DNA of 64,000 nt from Tieghemostelium lacteum (taxonomy: Eukaryota; Evosea; Eumycetozoa; Dictyosteliales; Raperosteliaceae): NCBI GenBank assembly GCA_001606155.1, contig LODT01000023.1, forward strand, positions 124,001-188,000, written 5' to 3'. The number at the start of each line of letters is the position of its first letter. Position 1 is the first letter of the stretch. The notes below the pieces were generated by a model. That model searched no databases. It saw only the letters and a program-made list of their open reading frames with translations, and was not told where the DNA came from. Positions 45,093-54,689 of the stretch are shown here, piece after piece. The position numbers and the translations under genes were made by a program.

Positions 45093-45463
45093 TTATACCC
45101 ATTATCCCCTCAATTCATACCAAATAAATTAATTTAATTAATTTTTTATTTTAATTTTGTTTACTATGTTATTGTTATTACTTTTTAATTATGTATTACT
45201 TTTTAGAAATATTACAGATTCGATAAACCTAATTACCCTGGTAAATTGATTTAAATTTACATTTCCTACATCTCATCTTAAAAACACAGGAGAAATGGTA
45301 TTTGGGTATTAATTTTTTAAAAAAAAAAATCTATAAGAGCGATTGCTGATCTTTATAAATCAAGAAAGATATTTTTTTGATTTTTTTACAAACTTTGAGT
45401 TTTAATTTTTTTTTTTTTTCATTGGATCAAAGGTATTTGATTAATAGATATAAAAGAATAAGA
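45093..45463. other. intergenic spacer
   Basis: About 370 bases between plus-strand genes. It ends in T-rich DNA, and the frame just before the ATG at 45464 is open without an ATG. No other feature. Confidence 0.5.
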
Positions 45464-46363
45464 ATGTCAAAATCACCTTTTTCATGTCTTACTCTTTGTT
45501 TTTTAGGTACATTTTTATTATTTTCAATTGTCACTGTAATAATTGCCTTGACATCTATTAAACCATCAGTTGATAAAGCAAATGGATTTGTAGAAGCTGA
45601 TAGTTGTAAAGTTGTAGATGCTTATATTTCAACTCAATGTTCATCATCTACAGCTAGTAGTAAATGCGCTGAATACAATGATAATATATTTTGGTATAAT
45701 AGTTGGGGATCAAGTTACTACTTTATATATGTTTCTAATGGTGGTCCTTCCGACGATGAATACAGCGATGAAGATGATAACGAAAATGACGATGACGACG
45801 GTGGAGATGATGACGGTGGAGACGATGGTGGAGATGATGGTGGAGGCGATGGTGGAGGCGATGGTGGAGGAGGCGGTGGTGATATAGTAGTAGATAACCT
45901 TTCACATTTAACATCTGGAGGTTCTTATCATGATGTATATAACAAAAAAGAGCAAACTAAAGATAAACTTCAAAATATTGTATCATCATCAAGTCAAGAA
46001 ACATGTTCAGCAAGTGAAATTGCATGTTATCAAGCTAATGTAGTTGTAAACTATAAAGATAACCATGGTGTAATGGTGAATGGAACTGCACAAGGTCTTT
46101 GGTCAGCAGAGTTATCTTGGGTATCAAGTTACATTAACACAACTCTAGATATCACTGGACCTCCACCTACATGTTACTACAATGAAAGAAACACCAATGA
46201 AGTCATGTTATTTAAACCACCTCATTATAGCAAAGGTGCACTTGCAGGTACAATAATTATTGGAATTGTTGCATTTATTTCATTATTTGCATTAGTAATC
46301 AACGTAATTTATAATCTACGTCGACACCACCATCACCATCACGGATATTCACCAATTCATTAA
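45464..46363 (+). CDS. two-span membrane protein with Asp/Gly linker, tandem copy 1
   Basis: A single exon of 299 residues from the ATG at 45464. A membrane segment lies near residues 9-32 (FLGTFLLFSIVTVIIALTSI) and a second near 257-282 (AGTIIIGIVAFISLFALVIN), so the ~220 residues between are extracellular or lumenal. This part has cysteines in pairs (SCKVVDAYISTQC, CSASEIACY, TCYYN), an FWYNSWGSSYYFIY block and a GLWSAELSW block. In the middle sits a long Asp/Gly stretch (about residues 101-142). The layout recalls BK-channel beta subunits (two spans, cysteine-rich loop), but that is a topology guess. The cytosolic tail contains six consecutive His. A paralogue follows directly. Confidence 0.75.
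   Translation: MSKSPFSCLTLCFLGTFLLFSIVTVIIALTSIKPSVDKANGFVEADSCKVVDAYISTQCSSSTASSKCAEYNDNIFWYNSWGSSYYFIYVSNGGPSDDEYSDEDDNENDDDDGGDDDGGDDGGDDGGGDGGGDGGGGGGDIVVDNLSHLTSGGSYHDVYNKKEQTKDKLQNIVSSSSQETCSASEIACYQANVVVNYKDNHGVMVNGTAQGLWSAELSWVSSYINTTLDITGPPPTCYYNERNTNEVMLFKPPHYSKGALAGTIIIGIVAFISLFALVINVIYNLRRHHHHHHGYSPIH
45755..45887 (+). repeat. GGTGGAGATGAT-type repeat coding Asp/Gly linker
   Basis: Imperfect tandem words such as GGTGGAGATGATGG and GGTGGAGGCGATGG encode alternating Asp and Gly runs inside the membrane protein. The second paralogue has a shorter, diverged version at about 46915-47040. G+C content is far above the surrounding DNA. Confidence 0.8.
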
Positions 46364-46646
46364 ACCTGTATATATAAATTTTATTAAAGATTTGTTGTAG
46401 AACCGTAATTAAAATAAAATCTCAAATATAAATTATATTTTCTCAGGATTTAAATGACCTGGTAATTTTACTTAAAGGAACAAGTTGTAATTGCATTAGG
46501 GAATCAGGTTTCAGATTTTACATGAAATTGTTTTGAAAATTTCTTGAGACATGGGGGTGAGATATTTATTTTGAAAAGTTATAAAAACAAAAACCTTTTC
46601 ACAATGATATTGTAATACATTAATATTAATTTGTAAATATAGATAA

Positions 46647-47495
46647 ATGTCAGTAAAATATATTACATTAACTTGTGTCAACTTAACTGTACTATGTATA
46701 ATTGCAACTGTACTGGTTGCATCATTATGGCTTGCACCTTCCATTAAGAAGGCTAAAGGTTTAATACAAGGCGATGATTGTGAATTTATAGGTGCATCGA
46801 TTACAACTGATTGCGCAGATGGTAAATGCACTGTATACAATGACGATATATTCTGGTATAATAACTGGGGATCTAGTTACTACTTTATATATGTAACTAA
46901 CGGTGGTCCTACTGATGACGAATACAGTGATGCTGATGATGATTACTCAGATGCAGATGGCGATGGTGACGATGACGATGGCGGTGGAGATGACGATGGC
47001 GGTGGGTTTGGTGATGACGATGGTTTTGGTGATGGAGATATTGTAAGTGAGCTACAGAATACACCTTTAACAACCGGAGGTTCTTTACCTTCTATAATGG
47101 ACACAACATTATTATCTGAAATTCAACCATTTGTTATAATGCCACCTGAAAATACATGTGTAGAACCTAATAATGATCCATGTTATCAAGGTAATATTGC
47201 AGTTTCATTTATTGATAATCACGGTATAAGAGTCAACGCAACTGCCTATGGTTTATGGTCTGCTGATTATCAATGGATAGTAGATGCAAATCAAAATGTA
47301 GCAAGTATGACCTCACTCACTTGCTACTATAACGAAAAGAATAGTAATGAAGTAATGTTATTCAAACCACCAAAATACAAAAAAACAGCACTCTTTACCA
47401 CTATATTTCTATCTATATGTACCTTTATACTAGTTCTAATAACTTCAATATACGTTTACTCACATTACAAGCATGGTGAATATATGAGAATATAA
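46647..47495 (+). CDS. two-span membrane protein with Asp/Gly linker, tandem copy 2
   Basis: A single exon of 282 residues, paralogous to the gene at 45464..46363. Spans lie near residues 10-29 (LTVLCIIATVLVASLWL) and 249-271 (FTTIFLSICTFILVLITSIY). Conserved blocks include FWYNNWGSSYYFIYVTNGGP, CYQGNIAVSFIDNHG, GLWSADYQW and CYYNEKNSNEVMLFKPPKY. The Asp/Gly linker is shorter and differs in repeat pattern (DDDDGGGDDDGGG with GFGDDDGFGDGD), so linker length drifts while the flanking domains are kept. No poly-His tail. Same strand, 283 bases apart; probably a tandem duplication. Function unknown. Confidence 0.75.
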   Translation: MSVKYITLTCVNLTVLCIIATVLVASLWLAPSIKKAKGLIQGDDCEFIGASITTDCADGKCTVYNDDIFWYNNWGSSYYFIYVTNGGPTDDEYSDADDDYSDADGDGDDDDGGGDDDGGGFGDDDGFGDGDIVSELQNTPLTTGGSLPSIMDTTLLSEIQPFVIMPPENTCVEPNNDPCYQGNIAVSFIDNHGIRVNATAYGLWSADYQWIVDANQNVASMTSLTCYYNEKNSNEVMLFKPPKYKKTALFTTIFLSICTFILVLITSIYVYSHYKHGEYMRI

Positions 47496-47529
47496 AAATA
47501 TAATAATTCTAAAAATAAATAAAAGGTTT

Positions 47530-48018
47530 TATTTGAGTACCAGTACAATGTAAAAAACCTTTATTATAAAATTATACTTGATATCACTAAATTGTATTGT
47601 TTTTTGATATTTAATAATTTCATTTTTCAAATTTACTATTTCTTCTTCATTCCTGGGATCAGAAAACACAAAACTACCTCCTCTACAACAAGTATAATTC
47701 AATATCTATTTATCAGTACCTGTTGATAAAATAGGTTCAGTTGAAATATCAACAGGTTTTTTACATTGTTGGTACTCAAATTTTGAATTCTGCCAGTATT
47801 TCTGCTGGGAATATTACAGCTTCAACGTATTTAATGGTTTTTATTGAAAGTTGATACAATCAATTCATTAACACCATTTCCTTCTCCAGTAACAATTAAT
47901 AAGAATGGTCAAGTAGTGGTGTCTCATCTTGAACTTCCTCTTGGTTCTGTTCTTGATTTTCCTCTTGTTCCTCCTCTTGTTCCTCCTCTTGATCTTTTAT
48001 AATTTTGGATAGTGACAT
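47530..48018 (-). pseudogene. decayed small gene, acidic start and possible Alba-like core
   Basis: On the minus strand an ATG at 48018 opens 40 codons (MSLSKIIKDQEEEQEEEQ and on) to a TAA at 47896. Overlapping in other frames are LIVTGEGNGVNELIVSTFN, IKYVEAVIFPAEILAEF, YWQNSKFEYQQCKKPVDIS and, nearest 47530, GGSFVFSDPRNEEEIVNL. The order of these coding-like pieces across at least three frames, with no usable introns between them, suggests a disrupted gene. TGEGNGVNELI is like the GKGxAIN loop of Alba RNA/DNA-binding proteins, a weak guess. Unspliced assembly error is an alternative. Confidence 0.4.
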
Positions 48019-48156
48019 TTAATTAAAAGGAAATCAAAAAATTAAAATAAAAAAACAAAATCAACATCTCCAATTTGAAAATACAAAAAATGCTTGAAAA
48101 TGAGGGAATTTAATAAAAATTTTTTTTATTAATTTAATTAAAATATGTTTTAGAGA

Positions 48157-50524
48157 ATGGGGCAGATAGATAGTAAACCTTTAAATTCCAGTCAACATTC
48201 CATTCCAGGTGATAATAATGTTGGACTAAGCTATCAGAATAGTAGTTCAATAACAAGTTCACCAAAGAGTGCTAGTGGACAGATTAACTCTAGTCCAGGT
48301 AGCCTGGTAGATAGCATTGGTGCTCAATTTGATCTCTCCAATTCCACATCCTCACTAAATTCAAATAGCAACTCATCTAGTATCTCTGCATACACTATAA
48401 ATAATATAATTGAATTTCTCAATGGACCATTTCAAGATAAACCCCCTTCACCACCAATTTCACCTGAAAAACTAAGTTCGACATCTAATATAGAAATTAT
48501 AAAATCTGTTAATAATTTACCACCACCTTTAGAACCTGAAGAAATTATACTTTCAAAGATACCATATGTATGTCTGTCTAATTCATTTACTCAAAAAACT
48601 TGTTTTTAAAAAAAAAAGTGTAAAATTACATTACCCCAGGACATTTATATTAATATCAGTATTTTCATATAAATTTAGTTATTACCTCTAATATCACATT
48701 CGACTAGAACAGAATTCAATATAGATAGAATTTTAAATGAATATTCTACAAATAGCAGTAGCATTATAAATAATGGTCAACCAAATAATAATAACAGTGC
48801 ACTAAAGTCTTTAGATATAGACCCAATGTATAGAATATTGTCTACTTTTAAAAATTATTTAGAATTTTCAACTGTTGGAATTTCATCTCAACAGGATAAA
48901 TTAAATCAGAAAATCAAAGAAATTGATGTACTCTGTACTAAAGCACATCAATTAATGTACAAACATGCAAATTCAGCCAAACAAAATCTTAGTACTCTAC
49001 CTGATATAAATAAATTATCTGAACAAATTCAACAATCACAACAAACAATGAATACTATATTAAATAGTATTGATAGTCTGACCAGGTTTCTTCCAGATCA
49101 ACATAATGAATTTATTGAATTTTCAGAATCTCTCAAAAAGTCACCTATAAATAGACAATATAGTGACAATATAGATTTCACACCACATCAATCTAATGTT
49201 TGTATTATAATAATAATTTTCAAAAAATTTGTTTATAATAGATTATATATTTATTAATATTGAACTTCAAAATTCAAATCAAGTCTATATTAAAAAATGT
49301 ATCGATTAGTAATTTTATATCAAAAGTAAAAAATGATAAACAGTCAATTTGGATAACAGATATTATTCCAAAAATTAGTACAATAGCAGGAACTAGTAAA
49401 ATGAGAGATTTAGTTAGAAAAGGTATAGATAAAGAAGTTAGAGGTTTAGTTTGGCAGAATATAATAGGTAATCAACTGAATCTCACTCAAGATACCTATT
49501 GGAAGATGGTAGAAAGTTCAGCAGGTATACTACAAAACTATAATGACAATTTAGGATCGCATCATCACTATAGTTTAGATAAAGGTAATTCACCAACAAA
49601 TAATGAGTACCTGGGTAAAGATATCGAGTTACTGAAACATTCCATTGGATACAATCTCTCAATGATTGAAATGGATCTACCAAGAACATTTGCATCCTTT
49701 TCATTGGTTAATAATGAATCTTCTCAATTTAGAAAACAATTACAAAGAATCTTAATGTCATTTGTAAACTATTTACCAGATATAGGCTATGTTCAAGGTA
49801 TGTCCTACCTTGGTGCCATTTTCCTACTTCACATGGACGAATACCAATCGTGGGTATCACTATGTAATCTAATTGAAAATCAAAAATTCCTACAATCCTT
49901 ATTTCAATTGGATATGAAAAAAGTAAGATATTTAGAGACTTTACATTATTTTGAGAACATACACATATTAATACATTTATTTTTTAGGTTGATAAATATT
50001 TAGTATGTTTTCAAGAAATGTTTTTAAATTCAAATCAAAAGCTATATAATCATTTTGAAGCAATTGGACTGATACCACAATACTATTTGATTCAATGGTG
50101 GTTAACTGTTTTTGTTCAATCAGTACCTCTTAATGTTGCTATTAGAATTTGGGATTGTTTTGTATCAGAAGGTTATATATTCCTTTTTATAACTTCATTA
50201 GGTCTACTATTTCACTATAGAAAGATATTAGAAGAGAATAATTTAGAGTATTGCAAAACATTCCTTTCCAATCTCCCACAAGACTTAGATGCAGATAGTC
50301 TTTTCAAGTCTATTGATCATATAAATGCCACCTATTGTTCTCAATTGTTACATAAACTGGAAACAAAACCATCTGATGAACTTGAATTGACAAGTTACAA
50401 CTCTGAAGATCTTACTCATAGCAGTGAATCTATTCCTATTCAAAATAGTAATAATCACCAAATTGACGATAATAACAGCAATAATAAAACAATATTTGAT
50501 AATATCAACTATAATTACAGTTGA
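48157..50524 (+). CDS. TBC-domain Rab GTPase-activating protein
   Basis: Four exons, 48157..48567, 48679..49197, 49284..49922 and 49988..50524, all in phase 0, give 701 residues. TBC proteins speed GTP hydrolysis by Rab GTPases using two fingers. Both are present: the Arg finger in IEMDLPRTF (Arg ~444) and the Gln finger in IGYVQGMSYLGAIF (Gln ~478). The domain starts at EVRGLVWQNIIGN and ends around WDCFVSEGYIFLF. The N-terminal ~310 residues are Ser-rich with a coiled-coil-like portion; the C terminus is Asn/Ser-rich. MGQ at the start makes N-myristoylation possible. The exon 2 donor (GTTTGT) is unusual; the other three introns look standard. The target Rab is unknown. Confidence 0.85.
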
Positions 50525-50564
50525 TATTTATATAATACTAGAGTGTCACCAAATTAATGGATAT

Positions 50565-52015
50565 TTATAGTAATGGTTGATATGGAACAAAATAATTTTT
50601 CCAATGCGTAAGATTATTAATGATATTCATTTGATCATTTGGTATTGAATATTCTTTGATTACAACTTCTTGAGATACTAAAAAATCCATTGGTAAACTA
50701 TTAATACTAAATTTTAGTGGTGGACTGTGAGAATTTTGTGTTGGAATTTCAAAAATTGATATTGGTGATATAGGTGCTTCTACAACTGTTTTTTCATTTG
50801 ATGCTGAAGTAGTTGTTGTTGTTTTTGGTATTTGTGTTTTTGGTGTGGGATCATTTTCCAAATCCATCATTGTAATAGCTTTTGGTGAAATACTTTTGTT
50901 TAATTTGAGTGAAAGTTTTAGTATGGTGGGTGTTTTAGGTGGGGTTGTGGAGACTGTTTTATCATTAGATGATGTTGCAGTTGTTGTTGTAGAAGTAGTT
51001 TTTGGAAATTCTTTCAATCCAGTAGTAATCTTAATAATTTTAATTGGATGGGTTTCAAAAGAATCGTTTAAACCGTCTCTTTTTCTTTTGATATTATAAT
51101 CATCTTTATCAAAATCCAAATCATCTAGAGAGTCTTCATAATAATTTTTAGATTCTTTTACGGTGGTAGGATTTGGAGGTTGTGATGTATGATTTTGAGT
51201 AGGATATATATCGTCCATATCAATATCTGATAGAAAACTATCATCACTCTTTTGGTCAATAGGTGGAGGTAGTAATGATGGTTTTTTCCAACCTGGTAGT
51301 TTATCATATACAGATAAGTTAGGTCTAGCCTCCTGTAATGTAATTTTCTCATTATGTAAATTGATATTATCCAATTGTACACATTTCTTCCAACCTGGAA
51401 GATTCATTAGATAATTGAATTGGTCATTGGGAATTCTTGCATCCAACAATGAAAATGTTTTATAAGATTTCATTAAATCCGTTTCCTTCTGTTTCTTCAA
51501 TAGGCTTAATTTAGACTGTACTAATACACTAGATTCTATAGCTTTAAAATTTTGAATATTCACTTTCTTTTTTGCTTCAATTTTAAACTTTTTAACTACA
51601 ACTGTATAATTTGTCAATTCTTCATTTAAATTTATACAATAATCTTCTAATTTCAAAACTGAATAGAATAGATTCTCTCTAGTTGATATAATTCTATTTC
51701 TATATTAAACATATAATCATAATAAGTATTTATAAATTTATATATGGGTGTTTTGAAAATAGAAGATTACTTTATAGCACTATCTACAGTTTGAGAATCT
51801 AAATGAACGAGTATTTTATACTCCATATCTAATAGTAATAAAACAATTTCTGATTGATTTAAACGTTGACTGTGAAATGGGTATATCTGACCAAGAGGTT
51901 GAGAAGGTAAATTGTTATTGACAATAGCTTGTTCAATCCAAGGTGCAATTTTTACCTTGCAATCATGTTTTGGCATCATTTTATCTAAGTATGATTGAAT
52001 ATCATTATTAGGCAT
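50565..52015 (-). CDS. unrecognised protein with repeated IPNDQ...W motif
   Basis: Minus-strand exons 51771..52015 and 50565..51699 (donor GTAATC, acceptor ATATAG) encode 459 residues. The N-terminal ~80 residues are globular (MPNNDIQSYLDKMMPKHDC; QSEIVLLLLDMEYKILVHLD). Residues ~100-160 form a likely coiled coil rich in Lys and Leu. IPNDQFNYLMNLPGWKK (171-187) returns near the C terminus as IPNDQMNIINNLTHWKN (~434-450), and a third related KLPGWKK occurs at 215-221. Between them lie Pro/Ser/Thr and acidic linkers. I do not recognise the family. The repeated Trp motif suggests two or three copies of a docking peptide. The 3' end faces the TBC gene with a 40-base spacer. Confidence 0.7.
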
Positions 52016-52091
52016 TATTCAACGTCATTGTGATCTATTTGTATTAAAAATTAAAAATTAAAAAAAAAAACAAATTTGAATAAATATCGAA
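52016..52091. promoter_or_regulatory. 76-base divergent promoter region
   Basis: The coding sequences of the IPNDQ-motif protein (minus) and the twin-CX9C protein (plus) start only 76 bases apart, so both promoters and 5' UTRs must overlap here. An A run precedes the plus-strand start. No specific element is recognised. Confidence 0.5.
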
Positions 52092-52391
52092 ATGGAGGTA
52101 AAAGATATAACAGTACCTGGTTATTTCCCTGCGGTAACCAATGAATGTAAAGAAAGTGCTGCTAAATTCTTTATGTGTATAGAAAAATCTTTGACATATT
52201 TTAATGAAGATGTAAATAGATTGAATATTATGATTAGATATGTTCAGATTGGGTTTGATATGCTAACACATTAAATTAAATAGGATAAAGAAGGTCCAAA
52301 AAGAGGATTAACAATGTGTGAAAAACAGTTAGTTGAGTATACTAAATGTATGAATGTATCACTTTCAAAAGGAAATGAAAGAATATTATAG
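52092..52391 (+). CDS. twin CX9C small protein
   Basis: Exons 52092..52211 and 52284..52391 (donor GTAAAT, acceptor AATAG) encode 75 residues. Two CX9C motifs are exact: CKESAAKFFMC in exon 1 and CEKQLVEYTKC in exon 2. They are joined by a linker of about 30 residues that carries the splice site. Twin CX9C proteins fold as a helix hairpin held by two disulfides; most are imported into the mitochondrial intermembrane space by Mia40 and act in respiratory-chain assembly. Location and role are inferred from the motif alone. Without the second exon the second cysteine pair would be missed. Confidence 0.78.
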
Positions 52392-52483
52392 AGGAGTAAC
52401 ATATATAGATATTAAAGGAAATACATACGAATTCACATTTACACTCAATCTTATATACATTAGAGTGTAATGTGATATTTATT

Positions 52484-54103
52484 TTATAAATTTAGATCTA
52501 CTTTCATTTTTTGAAATGTATCATTATTGCATTTTACAAATCTAGTGAATGAATACTTTTCAAGTATTTTGTTAGATTTTTGTTGGAATAGATTAGATGT
52601 CAAATAGTTTTGAATAGATTTATCAAATAGTGCTAATGAATTTAGTTTTACTAGTGGTGGCATTGGATAGGGTCCAATAATTTCAATGATTTTAGTTGTT
52701 TCTCTAACTTTATCATCGTTTTGGTATTGACAATCATAGACCACACTGTCAATAGAAGAGACTTGATATTGATTATTACATATTGATGTCAAACTTTGTA
52801 AATGACTTGATGTCTTATGACAACTGGAAAAGTATTCTTCAAATGATGATGATGAAGGTAAATTACTTTTTCTAAGATGCATTAAAGGTAACTGATAGCC
52901 AGAGAATGAGTACTCTTCATTATATGCAAATGACATGCCTCTGCAATCCTTTAGTGATTTTATATTTTCATTAGACTTGTTGGTTATCAACAAGGAATAG
53001 TAGTTGGATTTATCTTGATATATATTTCCTGATTTTACAACTGAAACCATTGGTGTGAGTAGTTCTGATCCTTTTAGAAATGCAAGCCCACACATGAATG
53101 CAAAGGATATACCTAGATCAATCATAATCTTGTAAGGTTCTTTATCCTTCCATTGAGATTCTTCAAGTGAGTATACATCAATTACTTTAATATTCAAATC
53201 TAAATCTCTTCCAACCTGTTCTAAAATCTCTTTGTAAAATGAAAATGTTGATGAACCTAAAAATGAGGTACAAAGTATAGTTTGGCTTGATATTGAATCC
53301 TGTTGTTGATAGGTTCTCAAACCTCTCCAAATTAATTTTCCATCTTGGAATTGATAGTATTTAGTTCTGATAACTTGTAAATTCATATCTGATACTCTAG
53401 AGAATTGAAGATAGTCTCTCAATGATTGATATTCTGATGTATGGCTAGAAGGTATAGATATACTAGCATTATGTAATCTAATCATTTGGTAATAGTATGG
53501 TGACTGATCCTCTACTGCCTCTTTATGAACTGAACCAGATCTCCAATCCTGTACTACGTCAAGGTTATCAACCACCACTATATTACCCCAATTTGATGCA
53601 GTCTTATTTTGAAGATCATCAGACATTGATGAACTATCTCTTTCAATAGTTACATAGGCTAAAATAGATGGGTAATGTACCAAATTGGAAACCAAAATCT
53701 CATCAGATTCAATGATCTTATCCAACATTTTCTCGTAGCCTACACTCTTACAACCAAAGAAACCCACACAATAGAATTGCTTGAGTTCTATCAAACGTTC
53801 AAAATTATTGAAAATACAACGTAATGTTTCATTTCCATTTGGTAACTTCAATGAGATATTTGGTTTATATTGTTGATCTTTACCAAATGTCTCTATAGGT
53901 GACTTTACAGATACTTGTACATATTCCATTAAATAATCTAACATTACTCTCATATATTTCTTATCATCTTGAGTGTATTTGTATTTACTTAAAGGATGCT
54001 CAGCATCTTCATCCCTATCCTGTACATATTTAACCTCTGGTAAATTAGGTCTAGTTGTATTTTTAGATTTATCAATATAAATATGATAACTTGATTCTGT
54101 CAT
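52484..54103 (-). CDS. uncharacterised protein with PhnD-like (periplasmic-binding) C-terminal half
   Basis: A single exon of 539 residues, no signal peptide. Residues ~285-530 resemble phosphate/phosphonate ABC-transporter binding proteins (PhnD type): ILCTSFLGSSTFSFYKEILE, a central IDLGISFAFMCGLAFLKGSE, then SLKDCRGMSFAYNEEYSFSG followed by PLMHLRK, which matches the usual DLKGKRFAFxDPxSxSG pattern. The N-terminal ~280 residues contain YMRVMLDYLMEYVQVSVKSP and CVGFFGCKSVGYEKML, which I do not recognise. In bacteria such domains capture small ligands outside the cell; a cytosolic eukaryotic version could be a ligand sensor or enzyme. The PhnD call is by eye and needs a profile search. Confidence 0.55.
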   Translation of the reverse strand: MTESSYHIYIDKSKNTTRPNLPEVKYVQDRDEDAEHPLSKYKYTQDDKKYMRVMLDYLMEYVQVSVKSPIETFGKDQQYKPNISLKLPNGNETLRCIFNNFERLIELKQFYCVGFFGCKSVGYEKMLDKIIESDEILVSNLVHYPSILAYVTIERDSSSMSDDLQNKTASNWGNIVVVDNLDVVQDWRSGSVHKEAVEDQSPYYYQMIRLHNASISIPSSHTSEYQSLRDYLQFSRVSDMNLQVIRTKYYQFQDGKLIWRGLRTYQQQDSISSQTILCTSFLGSSTFSFYKEILEQVGRDLDLNIKVIDVYSLEESQWKDKEPYKIMIDLGISFAFMCGLAFLKGSELLTPMVSVVKSGNIYQDKSNYYSLLITNKSNENIKSLKDCRGMSFAYNEEYSFSGYQLPLMHLRKSNLPSSSSFEEYFSSCHKTSSHLQSLTSICNNQYQVSSIDSVVYDCQYQNDDKVRETTKIIEIIGPYPMPPLVKLNSLALFDKSIQNYLTSNLFQQKSNKILEKYSFTRFVKCNNDTFQKMKVDLNL

Positions 54104-54155
54104 TCTCTTTTGTGATCACAAACACAAAAAAAAAAAATCTACAATTCATTTTTCG
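54104..54155. promoter_or_regulatory. 52-base divergent promoter region
   Basis: Only 52 bases separate the start codons of the PhnD-like gene (minus) and the DUF1294 gene (plus). The stretch includes a run of about 12 A. Both genes must share this promoter or place promoter elements inside coding sequence. Confidence 0.5.
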
Positions 54156-54665
54156 ATGTCATTTTCAATGAACAAATCACTAAAATTGATTTTAGGTGGA
54201 TATGCAGTTTCCATCAATGTAGGATCTGCAGGATTATTTTACTATGATAAACAACAAGCTATACAACATAAATGGAGAGTTAGAGAATCAACATTACAAT
54301 TATCAGGTTTACTAGGTGGATGGATTGGTGGAATGTGGGCAATGCAAGCATTCAAACATAAGAGATCTAAAGAATCCTTTAAAAATGTATGTATATTCCT
54401 AAGATATTTATAAATCTATAAATACTAATAAAATAATACTATATAGAAATATTATGCGTGTGTTGCAGGAAATGTTATTTTAATACCAATTATTGCAAAA
54501 TTCTATAAACCTTTATTATCAATGATTACAAAACAACAACCACAAATCACAAATAATATTCCAAATCCAAATCAATCATTTAAAAAACAAAACTTTTCAA
54601 ATAACCAGAATAATAATAATTTTAAATATAATAAGAGCAGCAGGAAAAATAAGAATAATAATTAA
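54156..54665 (+). CDS. DUF1294-family small membrane protein
   Basis: Exons 54156..54386 and 54447..54665 (donor GTATGT, acceptor TATAG) encode 149 residues. The DUF1294 core is visible: a first hydrophobic helix with FYYDKQQAIQHKWRVRE, then STLQLSGLLGGWIGGMWAMQ and the basic FKHKRSKESFKNKYY across the splice, then a further hydrophobic segment (VAGNVILIPIIAKFY). In bacteria the family reads xxxDKxxAxxxxxRIPExxLLxLAxxGGxxGA...FRHKTxKxxF, which fits well. Function of the family is unknown. The Asn/Lys-rich tail is lineage-specific. Its 3' end is 24 bases from that of RPF1. Confidence 0.82.
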
Positions 54666-54689
54666 ATATTTAGTAATAAATTAAATTTA

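Noticed and set aside
45618-45887. 89-codon alternative frame in the first two-span protein
   Set aside because: Met/Thr/Val-rich shadow of the Asp/Gly repeat in another frame.
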